Source of the DNA: Chlamydiota bacterium
GTDB lineage: Bacteria > Chlamydiota > Chlamydiia > Chlamydiales > Rhabdochlamydiaceae
Assembly (NCBI GenBank): GCA_003228815.1
Contig: QIGB01000033.1
Span: 1-34,427, forward strand
Direction of reading: 5' to 3'
DNA: 34,427 bases
Part shown: positions 8,438 to 17,106 of the stretch, in pieces
How the letters are laid out: each line of letters opens with the position of its first letter
Numbering within the stretch: position 1 is the first letter of the stretch
Translations under genes and position numbers: made by a program
The notes under the pieces: generated by a model
What the model was told of the DNA's origin: nothing
The model's database searches: none
The model's input: the letters and a program-made list of their open reading frames with translations, nothing else

Positions 8438-9653
8438 AAAGCACGGAAGTGTTTTTGGCGGGATGCTCCTCCTTGCGGGAAGTTGTATTGGTGCTGGGAT
8501 GCTCGGTCTTCCTATCATGACCGGACTTTCTGGCTTTTATCCCTCGCTTATTGCTTTTTTTGGGGCATGGGCATTCATGACGTTGACAGCGCTGCTTCTT
8601 GTGGAGACCAATGGCTGTTTTTCCAAGAGAGTGAATTTCATCACCATGGTGGGCCGTACTTTAGGCAAAAAAGGAAAATTTTTCTGCTGGATCCTCTATT
8701 TATTTCTCTTTTATTCCCTTTTACTTGCCTATATTGCCGGGATTGGGTCTCTCACGCAAAAAATTGCACAGCAATTTTTCGGCGTTATGATTCCTGATTG
8801 GGGGGGAAGTCTTTTTTTTGTGATTTTATTCGGCTGGGTTGTCTACCTGGGAACAAGACCTGTGGATTTGTGGAATCGGGTCCTTATGGTCGGAAAAATC
8901 GCCTCCTTTCTCGGTCTCGTATTTTGGGGTGCGCGGCATGTTCAAGCTGATTTGCTCTCCCATTCAGCTCCTGAATACGCCCTATATGCCTTACCCATTT
9001 TAGTCATCGCCTTTGGCTTTCACAATATGATCCCCAGTGTAACCGACTACTTGCAAAATGATTTAAAGCGGGTGCGGAGGAGTATCATCTTGGGTGGGCT
9101 ATTTGCCCTTGTCATCTATTTGGTTTGGCAAGTGATCATTCTTGGCATTGTTCCTATGGGAGGAGATTCAGGAATCATTGCCAGCTATAAAAAAGGAGAT
9201 GAGGCGACCCAAGCCCTCATCGGCTTTTTAAAAGCGAATTGGATCAGCTATTTCGCCACATTCATGGCCTTTTTTGCGATTCTAACTTCATTCCTTGCTC
9301 AGGCACTCAGCCTTTCCCATTTTTTAGCCGATGGTTTAAAAGTGAGCTACAAACGGCATGAAGAAGTATGGCTTGTCGTTCTCACGCTTTTGCCTCCGCT
9401 TTTTCTTGCCATTCTCTATCCGAACATTTTCTTAAAAGCACTCAATTTTGCTGGAGGGATTTGTGCTGTTCTTCTCTTTGGCATCATGCCCGTCTTGATG
9501 GTTTGGAAAGGAAGATATAAATCAGAAATGCAGACAAACTACCGGGTATTTGGGGGAAAAGCCTTGCTTGTCGTTTTATTCCTCCTCGCCATTTTTGTGA
9601 TGTTCTTTCAGCTCTCCAATATGTTTGACGCACCCTATATCCCCAAAATCTAA
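8430..9653 (+). CDS. tyrP: aromatic amino-acid permease, first copy (TyrP/HAAAP family)
   Basis: A 407-residue inner-membrane protein with about eleven hydrophobic segments, of the hydroxy/aromatic amino-acid permease family that imports tyrosine or tryptophan with protons. The N-terminal segment GGMLLLAGSCIGAGMLGLP is the family signature (unwound first helix with glycines). The start at 8430 follows GAGGAAAGG and overlaps the last eight bases of thyX; a TTG start at 8400 is less likely. Tandem TyrP copies are typical of Chlamydiae, which scavenge aromatic amino acids from the host. Substrate is inferred. Confidence 0.9.
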   Translation: MNKKHGSVFGGMLLLAGSCIGAGMLGLPIMTGLSGFYPSLIAFFGAWAFMTLTALLLVETNGCFSKRVNFITMVGRTLGKKGKFFCWILYLFLFYSLLLAYIAGIGSLTQKIAQQFFGVMIPDWGGSLFFVILFGWVVYLGTRPVDLWNRVLMVGKIASFLGLVFWGARHVQADLLSHSAPEYALYALPILVIAFGFHNMIPSVTDYLQNDLKRVRRSIILGGLFALVIYLVWQVIILGIVPMGGDSGIIASYKKGDEATQALIGFLKANWISYFATFMAFFAILTSFLAQALSLSHFLADGLKVSYKRHEEVWLVVLTLLPPLFLAILYPNIFLKALNFAGGICAVLLFGIMPVLMVWKGRYKSEMQTNYRVFGGKALLVVLFLLAIFVMFFQLSNMFDAPYIPKI

Positions 9654-9661
9654 AGGAACAT

Positions 9662-10873
9662 ATGAAAACATTACTCAAAAATCCCCTTCTTGGAGCTGTT
9701 CTCCTCATTGCAGGAACGACACTTGGCGTAGGGATGCTTGCCTTTCCGACCGTCACGGCTTTTGGTGGATTTGTTCCTTCCGTTGTCCTCTTTATTCTCA
9801 TTTGGCTGCTCATGCTCTCCTCTTCTTTTTTCTTCCTTGATGCCAACTTATCCGTCAAAGGAGAAAGCAACATGATCACCATGGCTAAGCAAAACCTCGG
9901 CACATGGGGGAAAGTTCTTAGCTGGATTGTTTATCTTCTCCTTCTCTATTCGCTCACTGCTGTATTTATTGTAGGATCTAAACCCCTGTTTGTGGATACG
10001 ATACGCGATTTATCGGGATATACCATTCCTTCCTGGCTTGCTCCTTTTTCCCTCCCCGTTCTTTTTGGGGGATTTATTTATGCGGGGACAAGGGGTGTTG
10101 ATCTCATCAATCGACTGCTCATGATTGGTCTAATCATCTCTTACGTTTTACTTGTTTTTTTTGTCCCAGAGCAAGTTGACGTTGAAAGGCTGAGCCATAT
10201 CGATTTTCCCGCTATTGGATTTGCGATTCCCGTCGTGATCACCGCCTTTGGATATCATATCGTCATTCCCAGCTTAGCAACCTATTTAAATCGCGATCGC
10301 GCATTGCTCCGTCGAGCGATTCTCATTGGAAGCTGTGTTCCGATTCTTGTGTATTTATTTTGGGAAGTGCTCGTCCTTGGAGTTGTCCCACTTGAAATGC
10401 TTACCAATGCCTTCCAACAAGGAGATGTCGCGACACAGCCCCTTGCACAAGTATTGCAAAATCCTTGGATTAGTCTTGCAGCAAAATTCTTTGCTTTTTT
10501 TGCGATTGTCACGACTTTTCTTGGAGTTACTTTGAGCCTTTCTGACTTTCTAAGAGATGGAATGAAAATTAAGCGGACTCATGGAGGTCGTATCTTAGCG
10601 ATTCTTCTCACATTTGTTCCCCCTCTCATTTTTGTCTATTGGTATCCAAAAGGTTTTTATGTTGCTTTGGATTACGCAGGAGCTTTTGTTGCCATTTTAC
10701 TCGTTTTTTTGCCTGCGGCAATGGTATGGAAACTCAAAAATTACAAAGGAACTTTAAAAAAACTATTTATCCTTCTTGTGATTTTTCTTTCTCTTTCTAT
10801 TGTTGCCTTGGATATTCTTCAGGAATTTGGTAAACTACAGTATCTGATTTCAGAGTATTTACCAAAAAAATAA
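9662..10873 (+). CDS. tyrP: aromatic amino-acid permease, second copy (TyrP/HAAAP family)
   Basis: A 403-residue paralogue of the preceding permease, with the same layout of about eleven membrane segments and the same opening signature (GAVLLIAGTTLGVGMLAFP). Shared features between copies include the ITMxxxxLGxxGK, YAGTRGVDLINR and GVTLSLSDFLRDG stretches, but the sequences are clearly diverged, so the duplication is old and the substrates may differ. AAAGGA precedes the ATG by five bases. Its TAA is immediately followed by the uvrB ATG (10874), implying coupled translation. Confidence 0.9.
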   Translation: MKTLLKNPLLGAVLLIAGTTLGVGMLAFPTVTAFGGFVPSVVLFILIWLLMLSSSFFFLDANLSVKGESNMITMAKQNLGTWGKVLSWIVYLLLLYSLTAVFIVGSKPLFVDTIRDLSGYTIPSWLAPFSLPVLFGGFIYAGTRGVDLINRLLMIGLIISYVLLVFFVPEQVDVERLSHIDFPAIGFAIPVVITAFGYHIVIPSLATYLNRDRALLRRAILIGSCVPILVYLFWEVLVLGVVPLEMLTNAFQQGDVATQPLAQVLQNPWISLAAKFFAFFAIVTTFLGVTLSLSDFLRDGMKIKRTHGGRILAILLTFVPPLIFVYWYPKGFYVALDYAGAFVAILLVFLPAAMVWKLKNYKGTLKKLFILLVIFLSLSIVALDILQEFGKLQYLISEYLPKK

Positions 10874-12868
10874 ATGTTTATCCTAGAAACAGAATTTGAC
10901 CCCACAGGCGACCAACCAGACGCTATCCATAAACTTGCGTCTGGCGTGGAAGAAGGGAAAAAAGCCCAAGTGCTCCTTGGCATCACAGGCTCTGGTAAAA
11001 CCTTTACCATGGCCAATGTGATTGCAAAGGTGCAGCGCCCAGCACTTATTTTGGCGCATAATAAAACACTTGCTGCGCAGCTCTACCAGGAGTTCAAAAA
11101 CTTTTTCCCCAACAACGCTGTCGAGTACTTTGTCTCCTACTACGACTACTACCAGCCCGAAGCCTATTTGCCTCGCACCGATACCTATATTGAAAAAGAT
11201 CTTGCCATCAACGATCAGATCGACCGGATGCGACTGTCTGCGACACGCTCGCTGATTGAGCGCGAAGACGTCATTATTGTCGCCTCTGTCTCTTGCATCT
11301 ACGGCCTAGGTCTTCCCGAATACTACAGCAAGATGCAACTCAAAATACAGGTAGGGCAAGAGGCGCGACGTGATGAAATTCTCCTCCACCTCGTTGAAAT
11401 GCACTACAAGAGGGGAGACTTCGACCTTGCGCGCGCGACCTTTCGAGCTCGGGGCGATGTTTTGGAAGTGATGCCTGCCTATGAAGAAAATCTCGCCTAC
11501 CGGATTGAATTTTTTGGGGATGAGATTGATCGGATCAGCGAGATCGATCCCTTGACTGGAAAAGTGCGCGAGCGGCTCGACAAAATCAGCATCTTTCCTG
11601 GTTCCCACCACGTCACTCCTGAAAGTGTTCGCCTTATTGCCATCGAAACCATCAAAGAAGAACTCAAAGAACGAATCTCCTTTTTTGAAAAAGAAGAGAG
11701 GCTCATCGAACGCCAGAGAATCAAAGAGCGGACCACTTACGACCTCGAGATGATCCAAGAAGTGGGTTTTTGCAAAGGGATCGAGAACTATTCACGTCAT
11801 TTTTCTAAGAGAAAACCCGGTGATCCTCCCCCATGCCTTCTCGATTATTTCCCCGAAAATTTCTTGATCTTTATCGACGAATCCCACCAGAGCCTGCCCC
11901 AAGTGCATGCCATGCACAACGGGGATCGTGCACGGAAAAATTCCCTCGTAGAATTTGGGTTTCGACTCCCTTCCGCCTATGACAACCGTCCCCTCAAGTT
12001 CGAAGAGTTTTATCGACGGATGAAACAGGTCATTTATGTCTCGGCGACCCCCGGTCCTTGGGAAGTGCAAGAGGCCCAAGGAGAGATCATCCAACAGATC
12101 ATCCGACCCACCGGTCTTCTCGATCCCATCGTCACTGTAAAGCCAGCTTTCAATCAAGTTGATGATTGCCTAGAAGAGATACGGATCGAGACCGAAAAAG
12201 GAGGACGCGTGCTTGTCACCGTCCTCACAAAAAAACTCGCTGAAGACCTCACCCAATACCTCACAGAAATTGGGGTCAGAGCCAAATATCTCCACTCGGA
12301 TATCGATACCCTCGAGCGAGTGCAAATCCTCAATGACTTGCGCAAAGGGCTTTTTGATGTCCTCGTTGGGATCAACCTTCTCCGTGAGGGACTCGATCTC
12401 CCTCAAGTGACCTTTGTCGCTATTCTTGATGCAGATAAAGAAGGATTTCTTCGAAGCCAGACTGCTCTCATTCAGACCTGTGGCCGGGCATCGCGCAATG
12501 CAAATGGTCGCGTGATCATGTATGCCGATAAGATGACCAAATCGATCCAAAATACTCTCGACATCACCAAACAGCGGCGGAGTTTGCAAGAAGAGCACAA
12601 CAAAAAACATGGGATTACTCCCATGACTATTCGTCGTGAAAAAGTCGAAAACCTGTTCGAAACTTTTGAAGAAATTCAGCCCACTCCCCGCGCTGCTGAA
12701 GGCGAGGGGCCTTCTCATCTTTCTAAGGAAGATGTTGCCGAAAAGATCCGCGAACTTGAAATAGAGATGAAAAGAGCAGCCAAGGAGCTGCGCTTTGAAG
12801 ATGCTGCACATTTTCGCGATGAACTGCAGCATTATAAAAAACTTGAACTATTAGAAGATAATTTATGA
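10874..12868 (+). CDS. uvrB: excinuclease ABC subunit B
   Basis: A 664-residue DNA-repair helicase-like ATPase of nucleotide excision repair; it receives damaged DNA from UvrA, opens it with a beta-hairpin and recruits UvrC. Seen: Walker [10 protein letters not shown] (about 37-45), the DNA-binding hairpin region [23 protein letters not shown] (Walker B), the helicase motifs [11 protein letters not shown] and QTCGRASRN, and a C-terminal UVR coiled coil (residues ~625-660) for UvrC binding. Length is standard (E. coli 673). The start directly abuts tyrP; the last four bases (ATGA) overlap the next gene. Confidence 0.97.
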   Translation: MFILETEFDPTGDQPDAIHKLASGVEEGKKAQVLLGITGSGKTFTMANVIAKVQRPALILAHNKTLAAQLYQEFKNFFPNNAVEYFVSYYDYYQPEAYLPRTDTYIEKDLAINDQIDRMRLSATRSLIEREDVIIVASVSCIYGLGLPEYYSKMQLKIQVGQEARRDEILLHLVEMHYKRGDFDLARATFRARGDVLEVMPAYEENLAYRIEFFGDEIDRISEIDPLTGKVRERLDKISIFPGSHHVTPESVRLIAIETIKEELKERISFFEKEERLIERQRIKERTTYDLEMIQEVGFCKGIENYSRHFSKRKPGDPPPCLLDYFPENFLIFIDESHQSLPQVHAMHNGDRARKNSLVEFGFRLPSAYDNRPLKFEEFYRRMKQVIYVSATPGPWEVQEAQGEIIQQIIRPTGLLDPIVTVKPAFNQVDDCLEEIRIETEKGGRVLVTVLTKKLAEDLTQYLTEIGVRAKYLHSDIDTLERVQILNDLRKGLFDVLVGINLLREGLDLPQVTFVAILDADKEGFLRSQTALIQTCGRASRNANGRVIMYADKMTKSIQNTLDITKQRRSLQEEHNKKHGITPMTIRREKVENLFETFEEIQPTPRAAEGEGPSHLSKEDVAEKIRELEIEMKRAAKELRFEDAAHFRDELQHYKKLELLEDNL

Positions 12869-13308
12869 GCTATCCAAATGAAATCTTTGTAGAAAGATAT
12901 CCTGATAACCTCTTTCGTATGTCTCGTCAGGAGGCGGTGCATGAACAAGTCGTGCAACTTTGTAGGTTATGGAATATTATCAGTAAAAAAACAGCTTCGA
13001 TGGAAGATATAAGTCAAAGCATTGAAAATATTGAAGAAAATCTAAGGATAACTCAGGAAAAATTGGTTAATATGAGGTCTATTAATCCAGGTAGACTTGC
13101 AAGAGATATTCTCGAAGGAGAATTATTTGATAGAACCAGAATGTATGACGACAGGGAAATACAACTCACAGAAAAAATGACTATTTTGAAAGAAGGAGTC
13201 CCTGAATTGAGAAAAGTCCTCTATCCTGCACAACTTCGACAAAAATGCCAATTTTATGCTCTGCTATTGGTTGTGGCAGTGATTGCAGTTTGTGCTTTTC
13301 GGATATAA
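12865..13308 (+). CDS. small coiled-coil, tail-anchored hypothetical protein
   Basis: A 147-residue protein of no recognised family. Residues ~50-125 are predicted coiled coil by the heptad-like runs ([33 protein letters not shown]), and the last ~20 residues ([18 protein letters not shown]) are a C-terminal membrane anchor. There is no signal peptide. The ATGA overlap with uvrB implies translational coupling, so it is expressed with the repair gene although a functional link is not evident. Tail-anchored coiled-coil proteins are common among chlamydial secreted membrane proteins, but this is only an analogy. It is the last gene before the accessory island. Confidence 0.7.
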   Translation: MSYPNEIFVERYPDNLFRMSRQEAVHEQVVQLCRLWNIISKKTASMEDISQSIENIEENLRITQEKLVNMRSINPGRLARDILEGELFDRTRMYDDREIQLTEKMTILKEGVPELRKVLYPAQLRQKCQFYALLLVVAVIAVCAFRI

Positions 13309-13341
13309 GGGTTAAATGGACTGACACGACCCTTCTCCTCC

Positions 13342-13507
13342 TATACCAGACTCGGCCACATCTTTGGAATTTCCATCGGCATCTTTTTCGCCTCAGCGCA
13401 CTCTCTCGATCTTGCAAACTTCCCTAAGTTTGCGGCGATCTCCGTAATGCTACTGAGACGAAAAATCTCTCCGCCGAAATTCCAAATCTATCCCCGAGTC
13501 TGGTATA
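13342..13507. repeat. 166-bp near-palindromic foldback element
   Basis: The left arm (13342-13421) and the reverse complement of the right arm (13426-13507) share six blocks in the same order: TATACCAGACTCGG, TTTGGAATTTC, TTTTTCG, CTCAG, GATC and GCAAACTT, with a CCCT loop at the centre. The transcript would fold into one long imperfect hairpin. The TATA ends suggest insertion at a TA dinucleotide, as in IS630/mariner-type MITEs. No open frame is present. It could also be a structured RNA or long terminator following the uvrB operon. Confidence 0.75.
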
Positions 13508-13531
13508 AATGAAATTTTTATAAACTACTCA

Positions 13532-13570
13532 TTGACAAGGGGTGTTGATTTATAGTATCATTTGATGCTA
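13532..13570 (+). promoter_or_regulatory. promoter and operator of the toxin-antitoxin pair
   Basis: TTGACA (13532-13537), an 18-bp spacer, and TATCAT (13556-13561) form a good promoter. Across the -10 lies an inverted repeat: TAGTATCA (13553-13560), two Ts, then TGATGCTA (13563-13570), with one mismatch. This is where an HTH antitoxin would be expected to bind for autoregulation. The transcription start would be near 13568, only about seven bases before the toxin ATG, so there is no Shine-Dalgarno site. Confidence 0.6.
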
Positions 13571-13574
13571 ATAT

Positions 13575-13970
13575 ATGATTAGAACAAGTGCCCAGCAAAT
13601 TCGACCCACCAAGAGAGAAATCCATAATCGCCTGAAAGAAGCTCGGGAGATATTACGTTGTGGTAGGGGATTCTTTGCCAACGTACCAAAAATTGTCGGA
13701 GAGCTTACGGCTTTAGACATTGAAGATACCAATGAAATATGGGATTTGATTTTGGAATTGTTAGAAGAGCTGACTCTTGGTGATTACGATGGAGGACATC
13801 CACCACAAAAGAGTTATGAATCATCCATAGCTGACTGTGAGCTTTGGGCATTCACTTGGCATAGTGTATATTTAAAAAAAGAAATGTATTTAAAGTTTGC
13901 AACCAAAAAGGGTTGTTTTTACTACGTTTCTCTTCATGAGAGTAAGTTTCCAAAGGATGGAATAAAATGA
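13575..13970 (+). CDS. MqsR-like toxin of a type II toxin-antitoxin system
   Basis: A 131-residue protein resembling the mRNA interferase MqsR. The helical N-terminal part (residues 15-65, NRLKEAREILRCGRGFFA then IWDLILELLEEL) is followed by the short beta section LWAFTWHSVYLKKEMYLKFA...CFYYVSLHESK, which parallels the MqsR C terminus (IWQDVY...GQVYLKITV...LIVSFKEK). It is longer than MqsR (98 aa). MqsR cuts mRNA at GCU and blocks growth; the site for this protein is unknown. Toxin-first gene order and four-base overlap with the antitoxin gene match mqsRA. Higher A+T than the preceding operon suggests horizontal gain. Confidence 0.6.
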   Translation: MIRTSAQQIRPTKREIHNRLKEAREILRCGRGFFANVPKIVGELTALDIEDTNEIWDLILELLEELTLGDYDGGHPPQKSYESSIADCELWAFTWHSVYLKKEMYLKFATKKGCFYYVSLHESKFPKDGIK

Positions 13971-14845
13971 ACTGTTTGAAATGCGGCTGCAATAAATTTT
14001 TTAATCAACAAGTGCGCTTCCGACCTGAAGTGAAAGAACAGGTTGTTGAAGTTATTCTGCAAAGCAAGGTTTGTGAGAATTGCAAAACCCCGCTTGTGGA
14101 TGCTCAACAAATGAATATTTTGCGAAGAGCGGCTGCGGACAAATATAGGGAATTAAATCAATTATTAACCTCTTCACAAATTATTGATTATCGAGAAAAT
14201 CTTGGTATGTCCCAAGCTGCTTTTGCTCGATATTTAAGCGTTGGAGAAGCAAGTATTAAGAGATGGGAAACATATTACATACAGGATGCTAGTCAAGACG
14301 AGCATATTCGTATCAAATGTGATGAAGCCTGTGCAGAAACAAATTTTCTAGATGTTTATTGGAAGCGCCATAAAGAAGACGCTTTTAGTGGGAATAGAAA
14401 ATTTAATTTGCAAATATTCAAGAACGTAGCTCTATATCTTGTTAAGCAAACAAGGGAGTCTATTATTTATTTAAATAAGCTTCATTTTTACACAGATTTT
14501 CTCCATTTCAAAAAATATGGAACAAGCATAACTGGGGCTCGGTATACACCATTAAAGTATGGACCCTGTCCAGATCAATATCGTACGATTTATTCTAGTT
14601 TTGTAAACAGGAGATATCTCAAGGAAAATGAGAATCATTCATATGAAGTGCTAATTGCTCCCGATCTTACAATTTTTGATGACTGCGAACAAGAAACTTT
14701 ACAATATGTCTGCGACTTAGCAATATCCAAAGGCGTAAAAGAATTGTACAACCTTTCTCACGAAGAAAAAGGGTATGTTAATACAGCAGAATGTGCATTC
14801 ATTGACTACAAATTTGCAGAAGACTTGCTCATCACTAAAATCTAA
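13967..14845 (+). CDS. antitoxin fusion: MqsA-type zinc finger, XRE helix-turn-helix and Panacea (SocA-like/DUF4065) domain
   Basis: A 292-residue protein in three parts. Residues 1-45 carry a zinc site: Cys3/Cys6 (CLKCGC) and Cys36/Cys39 (VCENC), as in MqsA/YgiT. Residues ~68-105 are an XRE-type helix-turn-helix (ENLGMSQAAFARYLSVGEASIKRWE). Residues ~150-265 match the Panacea/SocA domain (YLNKLHFYTDFLHFKKYG, ITGARYTPLKYGP). MqsA normally ends after the HTH (131 aa), so the Panacea domain is an addition. Panacea domains neutralise many unrelated toxins. The gene starts inside the toxin stop codon (ATGA), and the HTH probably binds the palindrome at 13553-13570. Confidence 0.75.
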   Translation: MNCLKCGCNKFFNQQVRFRPEVKEQVVEVILQSKVCENCKTPLVDAQQMNILRRAAADKYRELNQLLTSSQIIDYRENLGMSQAAFARYLSVGEASIKRWETYYIQDASQDEHIRIKCDEACAETNFLDVYWKRHKEDAFSGNRKFNLQIFKNVALYLVKQTRESIIYLNKLHFYTDFLHFKKYGTSITGARYTPLKYGPCPDQYRTIYSSFVNRRYLKENENHSYEVLIAPDLTIFDDCEQETLQYVCDLAISKGVKELYNLSHEEKGYVNTAECAFIDYKFAEDLLITKI

Positions 14846-14921
14846 TGTCTGGCCGGAGTTTCCCAATTCTTCATTTGGTTTGAATGTAAGGGATTGTGAT
14901 AAAAATAAAATATTAGATTTG

Positions 14922-14994
14922 TTAAAATGTGTTACAACAATTAGCTAGTAGCTCCCATTGGACTTTCTTTTTCGGGATGATGAAAAAAATTGTT
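14922..14994 (+). repeat. upstream copy of an imperfect direct repeat of the wzm start region
   Basis: TTAAAATGTGTTACAAC and CTTTCTTTTTCGGGAT followed by GATGA(A)AAAAATTGTT recur in the same order and spacing at 19067-19142, where they form the start of wzm. The frame beginning GTG TTA CAA stays open in both copies; they differ by one codon's worth of bases near the ATG. This copy leads nowhere (it runs into the 3' end of the minus-strand hydrolase), so it is probably a scar of duplication or insertion. Confidence 0.7.
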
Positions 14995-14998
14995 TTTT

Positions 14999-16393
14999 TT
15001 AGGATTGCTCATGACTCTGTTGCGGTTTTAGAAATTTTTCAAAGAAAGAAATAAGTTTTTTCCAAGAATCTTGGCACGCAGATCTATTTTCCTCTACAGT
15101 GCCGCCACCAGTAAACCAGATTTTATAGAGAGGATCAAAAATTACGTGAGCCGGTTGAGGAAGACTAGGCATAGTAATTCGATGGCCCGCCTTCGGATAG
15201 TACAAATGTTCCCAATATATTGGCGATTCATGTTTTCGAAGTCGTTCTTCTATCTGTGAAGAGTAAAGAGCCGATGGCCACACTTGGTCATCGCCTCCTG
15301 AAATCACCATAAGAGGGGCTTGAATTTTTTCAACAGGAATAGAGGCAGCATCAAACGCTTCTTTGTCTTTCATCCCTTCTAAATAGCTTTTTAACCAACT
15401 GGCTGGATGTGTTGAATTTTTCCCATCTCCTTCCAAAAAGTTTAGCCACATGCTTGAAGAAATCCTATCATCTTCTCCTATGCTTTTAATTTGAGCTTGG
15501 GGGGCAAAAGGAGCGAGAGGTTTGCCTTGATATGACCAAGCATTGGCCAAAAGATTATCTCCTTCTGCACCCGTAATCACGCTACTCGGAACAGCAGCTA
15601 CGATTGCTTGAACAGATTCTGAAAACCAAGCGCCTATAATCAGAGACAATTCACCCCCTCTTGATATTCCATAGATACCTACATGGGAGCTATCAAGATT
15701 TGGGTGGGACCTAATCCAGTCGAATGCTGTTTCAAAATATTCTAAAGGAAAATCATGGAGTTGCGGAGGAAGGCCTTCTACGCCGAAATATCCTAGGGCG
15801 AACACTGCAAAACCATGAGAAGATAAGAGCTGCGATCTTTCCTCTCCAATACCTCCATTAGAACCGTTCAAGACGATAATAACGGGAAGTGGTTTTTCCG
15901 AAGGTGGCAAGAACAAAGTGCCTACTAATCCATTTTCTCGGATCGGAATCCTTCTTACTTCTGGAGATTTGCGGAAACGAATCATCTTTTTTGATGCAAT
16001 TTCTTGCTCTTTGCGAAATATCGTTAGAACTATCGATAACTCGTCTTTCTGTGCGGTAAAATGTGATGTGAAGTCTTCTTCAGATTGCATAGACCACAAC
16101 AATCCCATAGAATCAATCCCAGAATAGGTCCCTTTTAAAGGTGGTTGTTTTGAAAGATCGACATCTCCATTTTTGTCAGATCGAAATAAACCCCAAGAAG
16201 TCCAGTGGATGCCATTATCGTCAGTGGCTTCAGCTTTCGCTATAATTTCCTCATTTGAATCAAGATTGTTAATTGTAATCGCAGTATCTTGATCTAAAAG
16301 ACCTGCTTCGGGAATTGTTTTAATGGATGGTAACTGAGTTGTGGGCATAGTTGAAAATATAAGTGTTGAGATAATTGTTAATAAAAAAACCAA
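14999..16393 (-). CDS. acyl-CoA thioesterase / BAAT family alpha/beta hydrolase, exported
   Basis: A 464-residue protein with the two-domain plan of acyl-CoA thioester hydrolases and bile-acid-CoA:amino-acid N-acyltransferases. Residues ~35-125 match the N-terminal BAAT domain (TWSSWGLF-like HWTSWGLFRSD, GTYSGIDSMGLLWSM). The C-terminal alpha/beta hydrolase has a nucleophile elbow GISRGGE (Ser244), acid Asp368/369 in GGDDQVW and His404 in AGHR. A serine rather than cysteine nucleophile favours thioesterase over N-acyltransferase. The first ~15 residues are hydrophobic, suggesting export. The start is a TTG five bases after GAAGGA; the nearest ATG is at residue 16. No cofactor gene is adjacent; substrate unknown. 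Confidence 0.8.
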   Translation of the reverse strand: MVFLLTIISTLIFSTMPTTQLPSIKTIPEAGLLDQDTAITINNLDSNEEIIAKAEATDDNGIHWTSWGLFRSDKNGDVDLSKQPPLKGTYSGIDSMGLLWSMQSEEDFTSHFTAQKDELSIVLTIFRKEQEIASKKMIRFRKSPEVRRIPIRENGLVGTLFLPPSEKPLPVIIVLNGSNGGIGEERSQLLSSHGFAVFALGYFGVEGLPPQLHDFPLEYFETAFDWIRSHPNLDSSHVGIYGISRGGELSLIIGAWFSESVQAIVAAVPSSVITGAEGDNLLANAWSYQGKPLAPFAPQAQIKSIGEDDRISSSMWLNFLEGDGKNSTHPASWLKSYLEGMKDKEAFDAASIPVEKIQAPLMVISGGDDQVWPSALYSSQIEERLRKHESPIYWEHLYYPKAGHRITMPSLPQPAHVIFDPLYKIWFTGGGTVEENRSACQDSWKKLISFFEKFLKPQQSHEQS

Positions 16394-16475
16394 AAAAATC
16401 CTTCTTTTAAAACTGGCTTTTCTGAAATTATATCTATGATTCCTTGTTGGATCAAGAATTTTTTTTTATGCCCAT

Positions 16476-16814
16476 TATACCCGTGATGGCCACCTTATCT
16501 TTTGATTTTCCATATTAGATTTAGGTAAGATTTTGTAGATTTTTCTGGAGCAGATATCAGTAGATATCTGGGAAGAAAAAGATGTGAAAGATTGCCTGAA
16601 ACTATTGATGAAAAATCAAAATATTTTATCCCTTCCATAGGAGGAACCAAGCTCTCATTAAAACCATTTAGCCCTCTAATAAGCTCTTTTAAGAGCGCAT
16701 CTTTGGAGCTTCTCGGCTCATCCAACTCTTTGGAGGTGCATTCGCCGCTCATCTCCAAATCTGCATTCTTAAGAGAACTTCTTATTCGGGGATAAGGTAG
16801 CAGTTACGGGTATA
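16476..16814. mobile_element. 339-bp MITE-like element with 24-bp terminal inverted repeats
   Basis: The left end TATACCCGT-(7 bases)-ACCTTATC (16476-16499) reappears inverted at the right end, GATAAGGT-(7)-ACGGGTATA (16791-16814), matching at 17 of the 24 outer positions with the mismatches clustered in the middle. TATA at both ends fits a TA target duplication. Inside there is no transposase; there is a minus-strand 87-codon open frame (16495-16758, TTG start) that may be a relic, plus short hairpins (AGATATC/GATATCT around 16554; GCTCTT/AAGAGC around 16680). It occupies most of the otherwise gene-free gap between 16394 and 16836. Non-autonomous, presumably moved by an IS630-like enzyme elsewhere. 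Confidence 0.7.
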
Positions 16815-16836
16815 AAGCTTGGCAGAAGGTATTTTT

Positions 16837-17106
16837 TTAAGATTCCTCTGGAGTGGGATAAAAAAAGTCCCCATATTTGATACATTCAACCAAATAGCGT
16901 TCTTTTTCTTCATCATAATCTAGTACTGTAAGTTTCACTGCTCCGAGATTTGTATCGATATAAAAAGAGTCTCCAGAAATGTGGACTTCTCTACGATCAA
17001 TCCATCCAATAGGGCTGGTCTTGTCGCAAGATTCCCCTGCACAGAGTAGATAATTACAAAGAGTAAAAACTATGCTAATTCCAAAAATTTTTGCTTTAAT
17101 CCTCAT
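16837..17106 (-). CDS. small secreted hypothetical protein
   Basis: An 89-residue protein with a clear signal peptide (KAKIFGISIVFTLCNYLLCAGE, cleavage near residue 23) and a short mature domain rich in beta-prone residues (GWIDRREVHISGDSFYI, GAVKLTVLDYDEEKERYLVE). Cysteines occur at 17, 22, 27 and 75. I do not recognise a family. AGAGGGA lies upstream within the preceding gene, and the first 11 bases overlap that gene, so it is translationally coupled to it. As third gene after a toxin-like gene it may belong to that module, but no role can be assigned. Confidence 0.65.
   Translation of the reverse strand: MRIKAKIFGISIVFTLCNYLLCAGESCDKTSPIGWIDRREVHISGDSFYIDTNLGAVKLTVLDYDEEKERYLVECIKYGDFFYPTPEES

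Noticed and set aside
12170-12832. 220-codon minus-strand frame inside uvrB
   Set aside because: It is antisense to the conserved UvrB helicase and UVR domains; long antisense open frames are common opposite genes with this codon usage.
16592-16795. Plus-strand 67-codon open frame in the MITE-like element
   Set aside because: It mirrors the minus-strand frame of the element, has no ribosome binding site, and runs into the terminal inverted repeat; it is a by-product of the element.
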